DNA from: Planctomycetota bacterium
Lineage (GTDB): Bacteria > Planctomycetota > UBA1135
Length of the DNA: 64,000 nt
Assembly: GCA_004295085.1 (NCBI GenBank)
Contig: SHNF01000014.1
Location: forward strand, 1 to 64,000
Direction of reading: 5' to 3'
This document shows positions 1 to 8,487 of the stretch, in pieces. Numbering within the stretch: position 1 is the first letter of the stretch; the number at the start of each line of letters is the position of its first letter. Made by a program: the position numbers and the translations under genes. The notes under the pieces are model-generated. The model was not told where the DNA came from. It worked only from the letters and a program-made list of their open reading frames with translations, and did no database searches.

Positions 1-43
1 TGCGCGGGATCACCCGCAGGGGGTGGCGGCTCAGCTCCGCCAT
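1..43 (-). CDS. possible 5' end of a divergent gene (partial)
   Basis: An ATG at 43 on the minus strand opens a frame (MAELSRHPLRVIPR) that runs off the window edge. Only 14 codons are visible. The frame would be divergent from the S41-like gene. Nothing can be said about its function, and the call rests on an open frame and sensible placement only. Confidence 0.25.
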   Translation of the reverse strand, partial: MAELSRHPLRVIPR

Positions 44-171
44 GGTGCTCGGTATTGCTCGGCGCAAGCTCCCATGGAAGGACGTGCTGCGCTGGCGCGC
101 TCCCTTCTTCTCCCTCGCACTCTCTCGTGCCTCCACCCACTGAAGGGGGCCAGTATTACGCTAATGCCTGG

Positions 172-1485
172 ATGACCCCGATCGCGCTCTGCGCCGCCTT
201 CGCGCTCGACGGCGCGCTTCAGTCCCCGCAGGACCGATTCGAGGCGGATCAGTGGGCCGAGGACCTGGCCGCCCTGGAGCGCGCGGTGGCGGAGGAGTGG
301 TCGTACTTCGAATACCGCACCACGAGCGGCGATGTCGACGTCGAAGCGCTGTTCCGGCACGCGCGCGAGCAGTTGGCCGAGGGTGGCACGCGCGCGGAGC
401 TCGCAGCGGCATTGCGCGAGCTGGTCGCGGGGCTTCACGACGGCCACGCCGGCCTGCAGGTTCCCGGGGTCGAGGTCGCGCCGCTGCGCCATGCGCCCCT
501 GACCCTGATGGAGTGCGTCGAGGGGATCGCGGTGGCGCGCTCGGCGATGGGCGTCGCGAGGCCGGACGCGGCCGTGCCCGGCGATCTCGTCCGCGCGATC
601 GACGGAATCGGCGTCGCGGAGGCGCTTGCGCGCGCCGAGCGCGCCGTCTTCGGCTCCACGCCGGGCATGCGGCGGCGGCTGGCGCTGGAGGCGCTGTGCC
701 GGACGGAGAAGCTCGTGATGGAGTGGGAGCTCGAGGCGCCCTCCGGCGAGCGCCGGCGCGTTCTCGCCAAGACGCTGGAGGAGGCGGTGGAGACGCTCGC
801 GCCGCCGCCGCAGGGCGCTCCGCCGGCGCTGAGCTGGCCGCGCGAGGGCGTGGCCTTGCTGCGGGTCCCGAGCTTCGCCTTGTCCGACTGGAAGCGATGG
901 CTGGAGGCCAGCCAGGAGGAGCGCGACCAGATGCTGCCCGAGGTCCAGGGCCACTTCGACGCGATGCTGGACCAGGTGGTGGAGCAGAAGGCCGGCGCAC
1001 TGATCGTGGACCTGCGCGGCAACGCGGGCGGCACCGACTCGCTCGCGATCCACGTGGCGCAGCGGCTGCTTGCCAAGCCATTCGTGTACTTCCAGCTCTC
1101 CGCGCAGGTGGAGGGACAGTGGACGCCGCCGGGCGGCCTGACTTACCAGCCGCGCCGGCCCTTCGGCGGCAAGCTTGTGCTCTTGATCGACGCTGGGACC
1201 TTCAGCGCCGCGAGCAACTTCGCACGCTGCCTGCGCGATCTCCATCCCGACCTCACCGTGGTCGGGCGTCCCGACGGAGCGGGCACCGGGGCGCCGCGGC
1301 GGATCGTCCAGCTCCGCCACTCGCAGGCGGAAGTCACGCTGTGCACGCACCGGGTGCGCGGTCCCGCGGGCGTCATCAGCGAGGGCAACTCGACGCGCCC
1401 GGACGTGGCGGTCGCGTGGACGCGCTCCGATCTGCTCGCGGGCCGCGATCCCGACCTGGCGGCGGCGCTCGAGCTCCTGGACTGA
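172..1485 (+). CDS. S41-family (tail-specific protease-like) peptidase, secreted
   Basis: The protein has 437 residues and a short hydrophobic N-terminus that could be a signal peptide. Two signatures of the S41/C-terminal-processing-peptidase fold are visible: LIVDLRGNAGG in the middle of the protein, and LLIDAGTFSAASNFA near residues 337-351. Ser345 in the second sits where the S41 nucleophile is expected. I see no clear PDZ domain, so this resembles the smaller IRBP-like S41 peptidases rather than CtpA/Prc. I chose the ATG at 172 because the longer frame from 55 adds 39 residues with no protein-like features and starts before the hydrophobic segment. The gene is convergent with the DUF1579 gene, 11 bases away. 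The substrate is unknown. Confidence 0.8.
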   Translation: MTPIALCAAFALDGALQSPQDRFEADQWAEDLAALERAVAEEWSYFEYRTTSGDVDVEALFRHAREQLAEGGTRAELAAALRELVAGLHDGHAGLQVPGVEVAPLRHAPLTLMECVEGIAVARSAMGVARPDAAVPGDLVRAIDGIGVAEALARAERAVFGSTPGMRRRLALEALCRTEKLVMEWELEAPSGERRRVLAKTLEEAVETLAPPPQGAPPALSWPREGVALLRVPSFALSDWKRWLEASQEERDQMLPEVQGHFDAMLDQVVEQKAGALIVDLRGNAGGTDSLAIHVAQRLLAKPFVYFQLSAQVEGQWTPPGGLTYQPRRPFGGKLVLLIDAGTFSAASNFARCLRDLHPDLTVVGRPDGAGTGAPRRIVQLRHSQAEVTLCTHRVRGPAGVISEGNSTRPDVAVAWTRSDLLAGRDPDLAAALELLD

Positions 1486-1496
1486 GCGCTCGCCGG

Positions 1497-2036
1497 CTAC
1501 TTCTTGCGCCGGTAGTCAGCCTTGAGGAACGTGGTCCAGGTGCCGTCTTCCATCTGCACCGAAGAGGTGAGCACCTTGTGGTCCGGGCTCTTCAGCTCGA
1601 TCGCATCGCGGTACTTGGCGGTGCGCGTCGGGTCATCGAAGGCCGGACCCTCGGCCTCCAGGGTCAGCACCTTCCCGGCGTCGTCGAGCTTGCCGGTGTA
1701 AGTCCAGAGGTGGGTCTGCATGGAGTCGATCCAGGAGCCCACGAAGGCCTTCTTCTGCGGGTCGTAGCCAAGCGTCATGATCGAGGTGAACGGAGCGCCG
1801 AAGAAGGTGGCGCTGCCCTCGGCGAGGATCCACAGGCCGCCGATCGAGCGCACGCTCTCGGTGCTCTCCATGCGCATGGGTTCCGTTCCCGGCGCCATCG
1901 TGGCCTCGGAGGTCGCCGTCCATTCGCCGACGAGCTGCGCCAGCCACTTGTGCTGGTCGGTCTGGCCGGCTTGCGGGATGTCCTGGACGGCGGCGGCGCC
2001 CGCGGCGAGAACGGCGATGAGTGCGATCATCTTCAT
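1497..2036 (-). CDS. DUF1579 domain-containing secreted protein
   Basis: A 179-residue protein with a clear signal peptide (MKMIALIAVLAAGAAA). The body matches the DUF1579 pattern: an early LVGEWTATSEATM segment, GGLWILAEG, a conserved LGYDPQKKAFVGSWIDSM core, and a repeated lipocalin-like strand order. DUF1579 proteins are common in Planctomycetota and other soil bacteria and have no established function. A lipocalin-like binding role is sometimes suggested. The gene stands alone, with a TAGACT hexamer about 38 bases upstream of its ATG. Confidence 0.85.
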   Translation of the reverse strand: MKMIALIAVLAAGAAAVQDIPQAGQTDQHKWLAQLVGEWTATSEATMAPGTEPMRMESTESVRSIGGLWILAEGSATFFGAPFTSIMTLGYDPQKKAFVGSWIDSMQTHLWTYTGKLDDAGKVLTLEAEGPAFDDPTRTAKYRDAIELKSPDHKVLTSSVQMEDGTWTTFLKADYRRKK

Positions 2037-2073
2037 GGCCTAGCTCCGGTTCGGGTGAGGAGTGAGGGCACCA

Positions 2074-2079
2074 AGTCTA
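2074..2079 (-). promoter_or_regulatory. candidate -10 element of the DUF1579 gene
   Basis: TAGACT on the minus strand matches the TAnnnT motif seen upstream of several genes in this window. It would give a leader of about 30 bases. No convincing -35 is visible. Confidence 0.35.
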
Positions 2080-2113
2080 ACCCGCCGGCGCGGCTCGAGG
2101 GATTGCCGGACGG

Positions 2114-3256
2114 CTAGTCGAGAGTCTGGCGGTAGCGCTTCACGGCGACGGTCAGGGCCAGCACGGCGAACAGCGCGATCGGCCAGAGCTCGGGGGCGAT
2201 CGCGGCGGCGCCGTTGCCCTTGAGCAGGATGCCGCGGATGATGCGCAGGAAGTGCGTGAGCGGCAGTCCCTCGCCGAGGACTTGCGCCCACGCCGGCATG
2301 CCGCGGAAAGGGAACATGAAGCCGGAGAGCAGCATCGAGGGCAGGAAGAAGAAAAAGGTCATCTGCATGGCCTGGAGCTGGTTGCGCGCCACCGTGGAGA
2401 AGGTGATGCCCACCGCCAGGTTGGCGGCGATGAAGACCAGGGTGGCCGCGAGCAGCAGGCCGAGGTCGCCGGCCATGGGCACGTCGAACAGGATGCGCGC
2501 GGCGAGCAGGATCACGCCCACCTGGATGAGGCCGACGAGGATGTAGGGAGCGATCTTGCCGAGCAGCACCTCGGACGGCCGGGTGGGCATGGCGAGCAGG
2601 TTCTCCATGGTGCCGCGCTCGCGCTCGCGCGTGATGGCCAGCCCGGTGATCAGGATCATGGTCAGGGTCAGGATCACGCCCATCAGGCCGGGCACGATGT
2701 TGTATTGCGTGATGCCTTCGGGGTTGTAGCGCGCGTGCACGCGCAGCTCCACGGGACCGGGCGTGGCCGCCAGCGCGGCGAGCGGGCCCTGCAGATCAGC
2801 GGCCAGGGCAGTGTCCACGGCGGTGCGCAGCGAGTGCAGCGCGTTGCTGGTGGCGGCGGGGTCGGTGGCATCGGCCTCGACCAGGAGCGCGGGGCGCTCG
2901 CCGCGCAAGAGGTCGCGCGTGAAGTTGGCCGGCACCGTGACCACGAACAAGGCCGCGCCGCGCGCCAGAACGGCGTCGGCTTCCGCTTCCGTGTGCAGCT
3001 GCCGGACGAAGTCGAAGTAGTCGCTGTTGCGCATCGCCGAGAGCACGGTGCGGCTGAAGGGGCCATGGTCGGCGAGCAACACGGCGGCCGGCAGGCGCTT
3101 CGGGTCCGAATTGATGGCATAGCCGAACAGGAGCAGTTGCAGCAGCGGGATGCCGATCATCATCCCGAAGGTCAGGCGGTCGCGGCGCATCTGGACGAAC
3201 TCCTTGACGACGATCGCCCAGAAGCGCGCCGGCGAGAATGCGCGGCGCCGGGTCAC
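2114..3256 (-). CDS. ABC-2 type transporter permease (efflux)
   Basis: A 380-residue membrane protein of the ABC-2 family (YbhR/YhhJ-like). It has one transmembrane segment near residues 24-44, a large extracytoplasmic domain, and about five transmembrane segments in the C-terminal half. The motif ITRERERGTMENLLAMP, typical of ABC-2 permeases, lies before the second membrane cluster. I take a GTG at 3256 as start: it overlaps the stop of the ATPase gene by four bases (GTGA) and removes an implausible Arg/His-rich extension. It is the last gene of the TetR-HlyD-ATPase-permease operon and most likely forms an exporter with those partners. The substrate cannot be read from sequence. Confidence 0.9.
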   Translation of the reverse strand: MTRRRAFSPARFWAIVVKEFVQMRRDRLTFGMMIGIPLLQLLLFGYAINSDPKRLPAAVLLADHGPFSRTVLSAMRNSDYFDFVRQLHTEAEADAVLARGAALFVVTVPANFTRDLLRGERPALLVEADATDPAATSNALHSLRTAVDTALAADLQGPLAALAATPGPVELRVHARYNPEGITQYNIVPGLMGVILTLTMILITGLAITRERERGTMENLLAMPTRPSEVLLGKIAPYILVGLIQVGVILLAARILFDVPMAGDLGLLLAATLVFIAANLAVGITFSTVARNQLQAMQMTFFFFLPSMLLSGFMFPFRGMPAWAQVLGEGLPLTHFLRIIRGILLKGNGAAAIAPELWPIALFAVLALTVAVKRYRQTLD

Positions 3257-4179
3257 GACGGACCCTGCGTGCCGGACCGGTCCATGAGGTGGATGAAGAC
3301 GTCCTCGAGTCCGGACTCGATCCGGCGCCACTCATGTTCCTGGGTGCGCAACGGCGCGATGGTCTGCTCCAGCGCCGCGGCGTCGTCGCCGCTGACGTGC
3401 AGCGTGGTTCCGAATGAGGCCGCCTGCCGCACGCCCGGCAGGGCGCGCAGCCGTTCCGCGAGCTGTGGCAGGCGCGGGCCGCGCACCGACCAGGTCGTCA
3501 GGCGCGCCTGCCGGATCACCTCGGTGGCCGTGCCGTGGGCCAGCAGCCGGCCGTCGAGGATGTAAGCCAGACGGTGGCAGCGCTCCGCTTCGTCCATGTA
3601 GTGGGTGGTGATCAGGAAGGTGAGGCCCTGCCCGGCAAGCTGGTGGATCTCCTCCCAGAAGTCGCGGCGGGCCTTGGGGTCCACCCCCGCGGTGGGCTCG
3701 TCGAGCAGCAGCAGCTGCGGCTGGTGGATGAGGCAGGCGGCGAGCGCCAGGCGCTGCTTCCAGCCGCCGGAGAGCTGGCCGGCGAGCTGGTGCCGGCGCC
3801 GGCTCAGTCCGAGCCGCTCGAGGCCTTCGCGCACGGCCCGGCGCCGGTCCGGGACGGCGTACATGCGGGCGACGAAGTCGAGGTTCTCGGCGATGGTCAG
3901 GTCTTCCCAGAAGCTGAAGCGCTGGGTCATGTAGCCCACCTCGCGCTGGATGGCCTCGCTCTGGCCGATCACGTCGTAGCCGAGGCAGGTGCCGCTGCCC
4001 GCGTCCGGGCGCAGCAGCCCGCACAGCATGCGCAGGAAGGTCGTCTTGCCGCTGCCGTTGGGGCCGAGGAAACCGCACACCTCGCCGCGCTGCACCTGCA
4101 GATCCATCTGGTTGACGGCCGTGCGGCCGCCGAAGCGCTTGGTCATGCCGCGGACGTCGATGGCGAGCGGGTCCGCCAT
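3253..4179 (-). CDS. ABC transporter ATP-binding protein (ABC-2 exporter, YbhF-like)
   Basis: A 308-residue ABC ATPase. Walker A is GPNGSGKT (residues 39-46), the signature is LSGGWKQRLALA, Walker B is LLLLDEPTAGVDP, and a switch histidine follows (ITTHYMDEAE). The TAGVDP variant after Walker B and the C-terminal extension of about 90 residues are typical of drug or lipid exporters of the ABC-2 class. The gene begins 3 bases after the HlyD-like gene ends and overlaps the permease start, so the three are almost certainly co-translated. Confidence 0.95.
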   Translation of the reverse strand: MADPLAIDVRGMTKRFGGRTAVNQMDLQVQRGEVCGFLGPNGSGKTTFLRMLCGLLRPDAGSGTCLGYDVIGQSEAIQREVGYMTQRFSFWEDLTIAENLDFVARMYAVPDRRRAVREGLERLGLSRRRHQLAGQLSGGWKQRLALAACLIHQPQLLLLDEPTAGVDPKARRDFWEEIHQLAGQGLTFLITTHYMDEAERCHRLAYILDGRLLAHGTATEVIRQARLTTWSVRGPRLPQLAERLRALPGVRQAASFGTTLHVSGDDAAALEQTIAPLRTQEHEWRRIESGLEDVFIHLMDRSGTQGPS

Positions 4180-4182
4180 GGC

Positions 4183-5163
4183 TCAGGGGCGCAACTGCAC
4201 GTCCACCGGCTGGCCGGGATGCAGCCTGGCCGCGATCTCCGGGTCGAAGACCGCCTCGATCCGGAACACAAGCTTGGCGCGGCTCTCGCGGCTGTAGATG
4301 ACCGGCGGCGTGAACTCCGCCTCCGGCGAGATGAAGCTCAGCCGGCCCGGGAACGGCTCGGGCACGCCGTCGACCAGGACCTGCACCGGCTGGCCGACCT
4401 GCAGCGCGCCCACCTCCGTCTCCGGCACGAACGCGCGCAGCTTGATGTTCTGCGCGGGCAGCAAGGCGACCACGGGCCGGCCTGCGGCCACCCATTCGCC
4501 CGCGCGGTACAGCGTGTCGAAGACCAGGGCCGCCTGCGGCGCATCCTGCCGTTTCTGCGCCAGGGCCCATTCCGCCCGGGCCAGGGCGTCCGCGCGCGCC
4601 GCGACCTCGGCCTCCGCCGCCGCGACCTGGTCGGCGCGGGAGCCGAGCCGCGCCGTCTCCAGCTCGGCTTCCAGCTGCGCCACGCGCTGGCGCTCCCGCT
4701 CGCGCGCGGCGTGGGCGCGCTCCAGGTCCTGCGCGGCCGCGGCGCCGGAGGGGACGAGTCCCTCCTGTCGCAGCAGCTCGCTCTCGGCGAGGACCAGTGC
4801 GGCCCGTGCCGCGCCGAGCCGGGCCTCGACGGCCGCGATCTCCGAAGGGCGCTGGCCCTTCCTGAGGTCCTCCAGGCTGGCCCGGGCCAGAGCCAGCCGG
4901 TCGCTCGCCTCGTCGCGGGCGGCCTGCTCCGGCGTGTCCTCCAGCGCGAACAGCGGGTCTCCGGCCTGCACCTGCGCTCCCCGCTGCACGTGCAGCGCCT
5001 CCAGCGCGCCGGCCTGCGATGACGCCACGTAGACGAACTCTCCCTCGATGTAGCCCTGCACGCGCTCGGGCTCCTGACGGTCGCAGCCCGCCAGCGGGCA
5101 CAACAGCAGCGCGGCGCCCGCGGGCAGCCAGCGGCGCCAGGAGGCTGACTTCGAGCAGTTCAT
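4183..5163 (-). CDS. HlyD-family periplasmic adaptor lipoprotein
   Basis: A 326-residue membrane fusion protein. The N-terminus carries a lipoprotein signal ending in LAGC (Cys27). A biotinyl-lipoyl-like strand with VYVASSQAGALEALHVQRGAQV follows, then about 110 residues of Ala/Glu/Arg-rich coiled coil, then the second half of the barrel (IKLRAFVPETEVGALQVGQPVQV). This is the YbhG/HlyD layout and it joins the inner-membrane ABC-2 complex to the periplasm. The ATG at 5163 overlaps the TetR stop in an ATGA arrangement, which decides the start against the longer frame. No outer-membrane TolC partner is present in the window. Confidence 0.92.
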   Translation of the reverse strand: MNCSKSASWRRWLPAGAALLLCPLAGCDRQEPERVQGYIEGEFVYVASSQAGALEALHVQRGAQVQAGDPLFALEDTPEQAARDEASDRLALARASLEDLRKGQRPSEIAAVEARLGAARAALVLAESELLRQEGLVPSGAAAAQDLERAHAARERERQRVAQLEAELETARLGSRADQVAAAEAEVAARADALARAEWALAQKRQDAPQAALVFDTLYRAGEWVAAGRPVVALLPAQNIKLRAFVPETEVGALQVGQPVQVLVDGVPEPFPGRLSFISPEAEFTPPVIYSRESRAKLVFRIEAVFDPEIAARLHPGQPVDVQLRP

Positions 5164-5804
5164 GGCGATGACCTCCCCTGCGGCCGGATCACGCCGTGCA
5201 GGATCACCGTGAGGATGGCGGAGAAGCCGGTCTGCGGCGTGAGGCCGAGCTCCGCCATGCGGGGCGGATTCATGATGGCCGCCACGGCGGCGAGCAGGAT
5301 CTCGATGACCAGGTGGAGCGGGACGTCCTTGCGCACAAGTCCCTGCCTGCGCCCTGCTTCCAGGAGGCTGCCGAAGTGGCGCCGGATCACCTGCCGGCGC
5401 CGGACCTCCACCACCTGGAACACCGCCGGCGCCTCGCGCCGCAGGTCGCGCAGGAAGGGCGGCTGGATCTCCTCCGTGTGCCGCTGCACGCACGCCAGCA
5501 GCCGCTGCAGGCTGGCGGCAAAGTCAGGCGGGCCCTCCGGCGCGATGCGCGCCACCTCGGCCTCGAAGTCGCGGAACTTGGCCTGGAGCACGGCCTCCAG
5601 CAGCGCGAGCTTGCTCGGGAAATGCGCGTAGAGGGTCTTCTTGCTCGCTCCGAGCTCGGCCGCGAGGTCGTCCATGGTGACGCCGCGGAAGCCGTGGGCG
5701 AAGAAGTGCCGGCGCGCCGCGGCGACGATCCGCGGGCGGAACGCGCCCTTGCCGGGCGGCGGGCCCGCGCGCCCCGGCCGGCGCACGGAAGAGGTGGGCA
5801 CCAC
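5160..5804 (-). CDS. TetR/AcrR-family transcriptional regulator
   Basis: A 214-residue regulator. The N-terminal helix-turn-helix is canonical (ARRHFFAHGFRGVTMDDLAA, then ELGASKKTLYAHFPSKLALL), followed by an all-helical ligand-binding domain. It is the first gene of a four-gene operon with the HlyD-like protein, ATPase and permease, the usual arrangement for a ligand-sensing local repressor of an efflux pump. The start is GTG at 5804. No ribosome binding site fits because the predicted -10 ends about 7 bases upstream, so the mRNA may be leaderless. Confidence 0.93.
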   Translation of the reverse strand: MVPTSSVRRPGRAGPPPGKGAFRPRIVAAARRHFFAHGFRGVTMDDLAAELGASKKTLYAHFPSKLALLEAVLQAKFRDFEAEVARIAPEGPPDFAASLQRLLACVQRHTEEIQPPFLRDLRREAPAVFQVVEVRRRQVIRRHFGSLLEAGRRQGLVRKDVPLHLVIEILLAAVAAIMNPPRMAELGLTPQTGFSAILTVILHGVIRPQGRSSP

Positions 5805-5805
5805 A

Positions 5806-5841
5806 GAAACCAGAATAGTATCTGTAGTTTCCGAATGTCAA
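5806..5841 (-). promoter_or_regulatory. promoter and candidate TetR operator of the efflux operon
   Basis: An AT-rich island in GC-rich surroundings. On the minus strand a perfect TTGACA (5841-5836) is followed, 18 bases later, by TATTCT (5817-5812); TACTAT at a 15-base spacing is an alternative. The arms GAAAC (5806-5810) and GTTTC (5827-5831) form a partial inverted repeat that spans the -10 region. Steric autorepression by the TetR protein is the natural inference. Confidence 0.6.
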
Positions 5842-5974
5842 GCGCGGCCACGGCAGCGGGGACGGCGCTGCCGGCTGCCGCGGCGCATCAGCCCGCCGGC
5901 GCGCCGATCCGCATGTCCTTGCGGCGCCGGCAGCACCGCTTTATCGTTAGGCGGATAGCGAGGACGGAGCATCG

Positions 5975-6604
5975 ATGGTGGCGGCGCGGGAAGCACTGGA
6001 GCGGCTGCGGGACGGGAATCGGCGCTTCGCCTCGAACGCGCGCGGCCCGGGCGCGCTCGTGAGTCACGCGCGGCGCGCCGAGCTGGCGATGGGGCAGGAG
6101 CCTTTCGCCATCATCCTCGGATGCTCGGACTCGCGCGTTCCGGCCGAGATCGTGTTCGATCAGGGCCTGGGGGACCTGTTCGTGATCCGCGTGGCCGGCA
6201 ACATCGTGGCCCCTTCCCAGGTGGGCAGCGTCGAGTTCGCCGCCGCGCGCTTCGGCACGCGCCTGGTGGTGGTCCTGGGGCACTCGCAGTGCGGAGCGGT
6301 CCTGGCCACCCTCGAAGAGCTGCGGCGGCCGACGGAGAACCAGTCGCGCAACCTGCGCGCGATCGTCGACCGGGTGCGGCCCGCGGTGGAGGGGCTGCTG
6401 GCGACCGGCGTCCGGCACGATGCGGGGGCGCTGGTGCAAGAGGCTGTCCGGGCCAACATCCGCGCCTCCGTGCAGCAGCTGCGCCACGGCTCTCCGCTGC
6501 TCGAGCAGTTGATCCAGGAGGACGGGCTGCTCGTCGTCGGCGCCGAGTACTCGCTGGAGAGCGGCGTCGTGGAGTTCTTCGATGGCGTGGCGGCCGGCGC
6601 CTAG
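5975..6604 (+). CDS. beta-class carbonic anhydrase
   Basis: A 209-residue cytoplasmic enzyme that interconverts CO2 and bicarbonate. The zinc ligands are all visible: Cys50 and the Asp52-Arg54 dyad in GCSDSRVP, then His103 and Cys106 in LGHSQCGAV. The glycine-rich IRVAGNIV segment also matches the family. Length is normal for a bacterial beta-carbonic anhydrase. The gene is monocistronic, transcribed away from the TetR operon, and ends in a perfect GC-rich inverted repeat. Confidence 0.96.
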   Translation: MVAAREALERLRDGNRRFASNARGPGALVSHARRAELAMGQEPFAIILGCSDSRVPAEIVFDQGLGDLFVIRVAGNIVAPSQVGSVEFAAARFGTRLVVVLGHSQCGAVLATLEELRRPTENQSRNLRAIVDRVRPAVEGLLATGVRHDAGALVQEAVRANIRASVQQLRHGSPLLEQLIQEDGLLVVGAEYSLESGVVEFFDGVAAGA

Positions 6605-6622
6605 GGCGCGTCCGCGCCGGCC
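6592..6622. terminator. GC-rich hairpin between convergent genes
   Basis: GGCCGGCGC (6592-6600) and GCGCCGGCC (6614-6622) are perfect inverted arms with a 13-base loop that contains the carbonic anhydrase stop codon. No T-run follows on either strand, so intrinsic termination is only a possibility. Confidence 0.4.
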
Positions 6623-6634
6623 GCCCGGACTCCG

Positions 6635-7684
6635 TTACAGGATCATGGCGGCGAGGCCGTTGCTGCGCTCGAACTGGCCGGAGACCATGCCGCCGGCCTG
6701 GAACCACACCGGGCTGCCGCTGAGGCTGGCCGGAATCGGGCCGCCCAGGCTGGCGACGCCGCCAGCATCGGTCGGCACGGTCCCCAGCTCCAGGAACGGC
6801 AGCGTCAGCCAGACCGCGCCAAAGCGCTGCGTGAGCGTCGGGCCGCCGCCGGTCAGCGATCCGACGAAGCGGATCGGGTCGCCCGAGTTGCCATTGGAAC
6901 AGCGCAGCATGCCCGGCGCGCCCGCCACCAGCGGGCCGGCCTCGAGCCGCAGGCCGGGGCGGTCGGCGAAGGACACGCCCTGCACGAAACCGCGCGGCAC
7001 GCCCACGAAGGTCACCGAAGGAACGAGCGGATCCACGCGGTACAGGCCGCCCGGATTGACCGTCGTGGCCCACAGCACGTTCTGCTCGGTGTCGTAGTCG
7101 AGCCCGCGCCACAGGAAGCCTTGCGGCAGGTCCACGACGTGCGCCGTGGTGACGAAGCGCGGATGGATGCGCACGATCCGGTCATCGCGGTCGTCGAGGC
7201 CGTACAGGAGGTTGCGCTCCGGGTCGTAACCGAGGCCCTCGATGTCGGCGGCGCCCTGGATCACGCCGACCGGAATGCCGGTGCTGGTGGCCGGATCCAC
7301 GCGGAACAAGGTGTTGGTGTTGAGGTCGGCGCTGTACATGAGGCTGTTCAGCGCGTCGTAGGCCAGCGCGTTGGCGTTGGCGAAGCCGGTGGCGCCGGAG
7401 GCGCCGATCGGCGTGGCCGCACCCGTGTCCATGTCCAGCAGGTAGAGGCGCTGGTCGTTGGGGGCGATGCCGTACAGCCGGTCGTTGCGCGGGTCGTAGG
7501 CCAGGCCGTTGATGGCGAAGCCCACGCCTTGCGGTCCGATCGTGGTCCAGGCCGCGGTCGCGCGGTCGATCTCTCCCAGCTCGTTGGCGGCGACATCGCT
7601 GCCGAACAAGGTCGGGCCCGGGAGCTGGGCGGGAGCAAGGCTCAGGAGGCAGGAAAGGAAGGGGGCGAGCATGGCGGCCTTCAC
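6635..7684 (-). CDS. secreted beta-propeller protein, function unknown
   Basis: A 349-residue exported protein. After a signal peptide come repeated blade-like units such as LAYDPRNDRLYGIAPNDQRL and LGYDPERNLLYGLDDRDDRI, each of about 45 residues, consistent with a YncE/DUF4394-type propeller. The C-terminal 90 residues (from about GAPGMLRCSNGNSGDPIRF) form a separate beta-rich domain of the kind that closes many exported proteins in planctomycete-like genomes. I prefer GTG at 7684 because it gives a charged n-region (MKAAMLAPFLSCLLSLAPAQ). ATG at 7672 and ATG at 7717 are alternatives. No catalytic motif is visible. Confidence 0.75.
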   Translation of the reverse strand: MKAAMLAPFLSCLLSLAPAQLPGPTLFGSDVAANELGEIDRATAAWTTIGPQGVGFAINGLAYDPRNDRLYGIAPNDQRLYLLDMDTGAATPIGASGATGFANANALAYDALNSLMYSADLNTNTLFRVDPATSTGIPVGVIQGAADIEGLGYDPERNLLYGLDDRDDRIVRIHPRFVTTAHVVDLPQGFLWRGLDYDTEQNVLWATTVNPGGLYRVDPLVPSVTFVGVPRGFVQGVSFADRPGLRLEAGPLVAGAPGMLRCSNGNSGDPIRFVGSLTGGGPTLTQRFGAVWLTLPFLELGTVPTDAGGVASLGGPIPASLSGSPVWFQAGGMVSGQFERSNGLAAMIL

Positions 7685-7816
7685 TCTATAGAGGGCTCCA
7701 GGGCCCCTTGTGGCCATGACACCTCCGCGCGGTGCGGCCAGCCCGAAATGCCGCCGGCGCTGCTAACATGGGCCCGATTCGACTTCACACGTCCCAGAGG
7801 CCCAGAGGAGTAGTGC

Positions 7817-8473
7817 ATGAAACCCTTGTCGTTGTCCACCTTCGCGCTGGCGCTCGGCGGCGCCCTGGCCGTGCCGGCGGCGGCCCAGGAAGCCCCCAAG
7901 CAGGAAGCTCCGCCCGCCGCGGCCAGCGCAGCCAAGAAGGCCGAGCCCTTGAAAGTCGGAGCGACCGTGGCCGAGTCGCTGACCCTGAAGGACCTGAGCG
8001 GCAAGCCGGTCAGCTTCAAGGAGCTGCGCGGCAAGGTCGTGATCGTTCACTTCTGGTCGGACCGCTGTCCGGCCGAGAAGCACGGTGACGCGGTGAACAA
8101 GCAGCTCGAGGAGTATTACAAGGGCAAGGACGTCGCCATCATCGCCATCGCGTCCAACCAGAACGAGCTGGGAACGGAGCCGGCGCCGGGGGCGGACTAC
8201 AGCAAGCACTACACGAATCTGCGCGACAAGGCCAAGGCCGTCGGCTTCACGCACCCCGTGCTGCTGGACCATGGCAACAAGGTGAGCGATCTGTTCCAGG
8301 CCAAGTCCACGCCGCACTGCTACGTCATCGACAAGAAGGGCACGCTGGCCTACGCGGGCGCCCTGGACGAGGGCCCCAGCACGGAGAACGGCCGGATCTA
8401 CGTGCGTGACGCCGCCGACGCGCTGCTCGCCGGCAAGGAAGTCGAGACCAAGGAAACCAAGCCCTACGGCTGA
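7817..8473 (+). CDS. secreted thioredoxin-fold (redoxin/peroxiredoxin-like) protein
   Basis: A 218-residue protein with a cleavable signal peptide ending at AAAQ and an Ala/Lys/Glu-rich linker. The thioredoxin fold begins near residue 45. The active-site region is HFWSDRCPAEKH with a single Cys84 in a xxCP context, and a cis-proline-type loop follows (STPHCYVIDKKG, with Cys168). It therefore resembles PRX-like redoxins rather than CxxC thioredoxins. A strong AGAGGAG precedes the ATG. The probable selenoprotein gene starts 14 bases after its stop, so the two very likely form an operon for extracytoplasmic thiol or peroxide chemistry. Confidence 0.85.
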   Translation: MKPLSLSTFALALGGALAVPAAAQEAPKQEAPPAAASAAKKAEPLKVGATVAESLTLKDLSGKPVSFKELRGKVVIVHFWSDRCPAEKHGDAVNKQLEEYYKGKDVAIIAIASNQNELGTEPAPGADYSKHYTNLRDKAKAVGFTHPVLLDHGNKVSDLFQAKSTPHCYVIDKKGTLAYAGALDEGPSTENGRIYVRDAADALLAGKEVETKETKPYG

Positions 8474-8487
8474 AGCATCAAGAGGAG

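Noticed and set aside
5946..5952. GTTAGGC upstream of the carbonic anhydrase, as a possible attC end
   Set aside because: No matching R or L boxes in inverted orientation are found in the preceding 140 bases.
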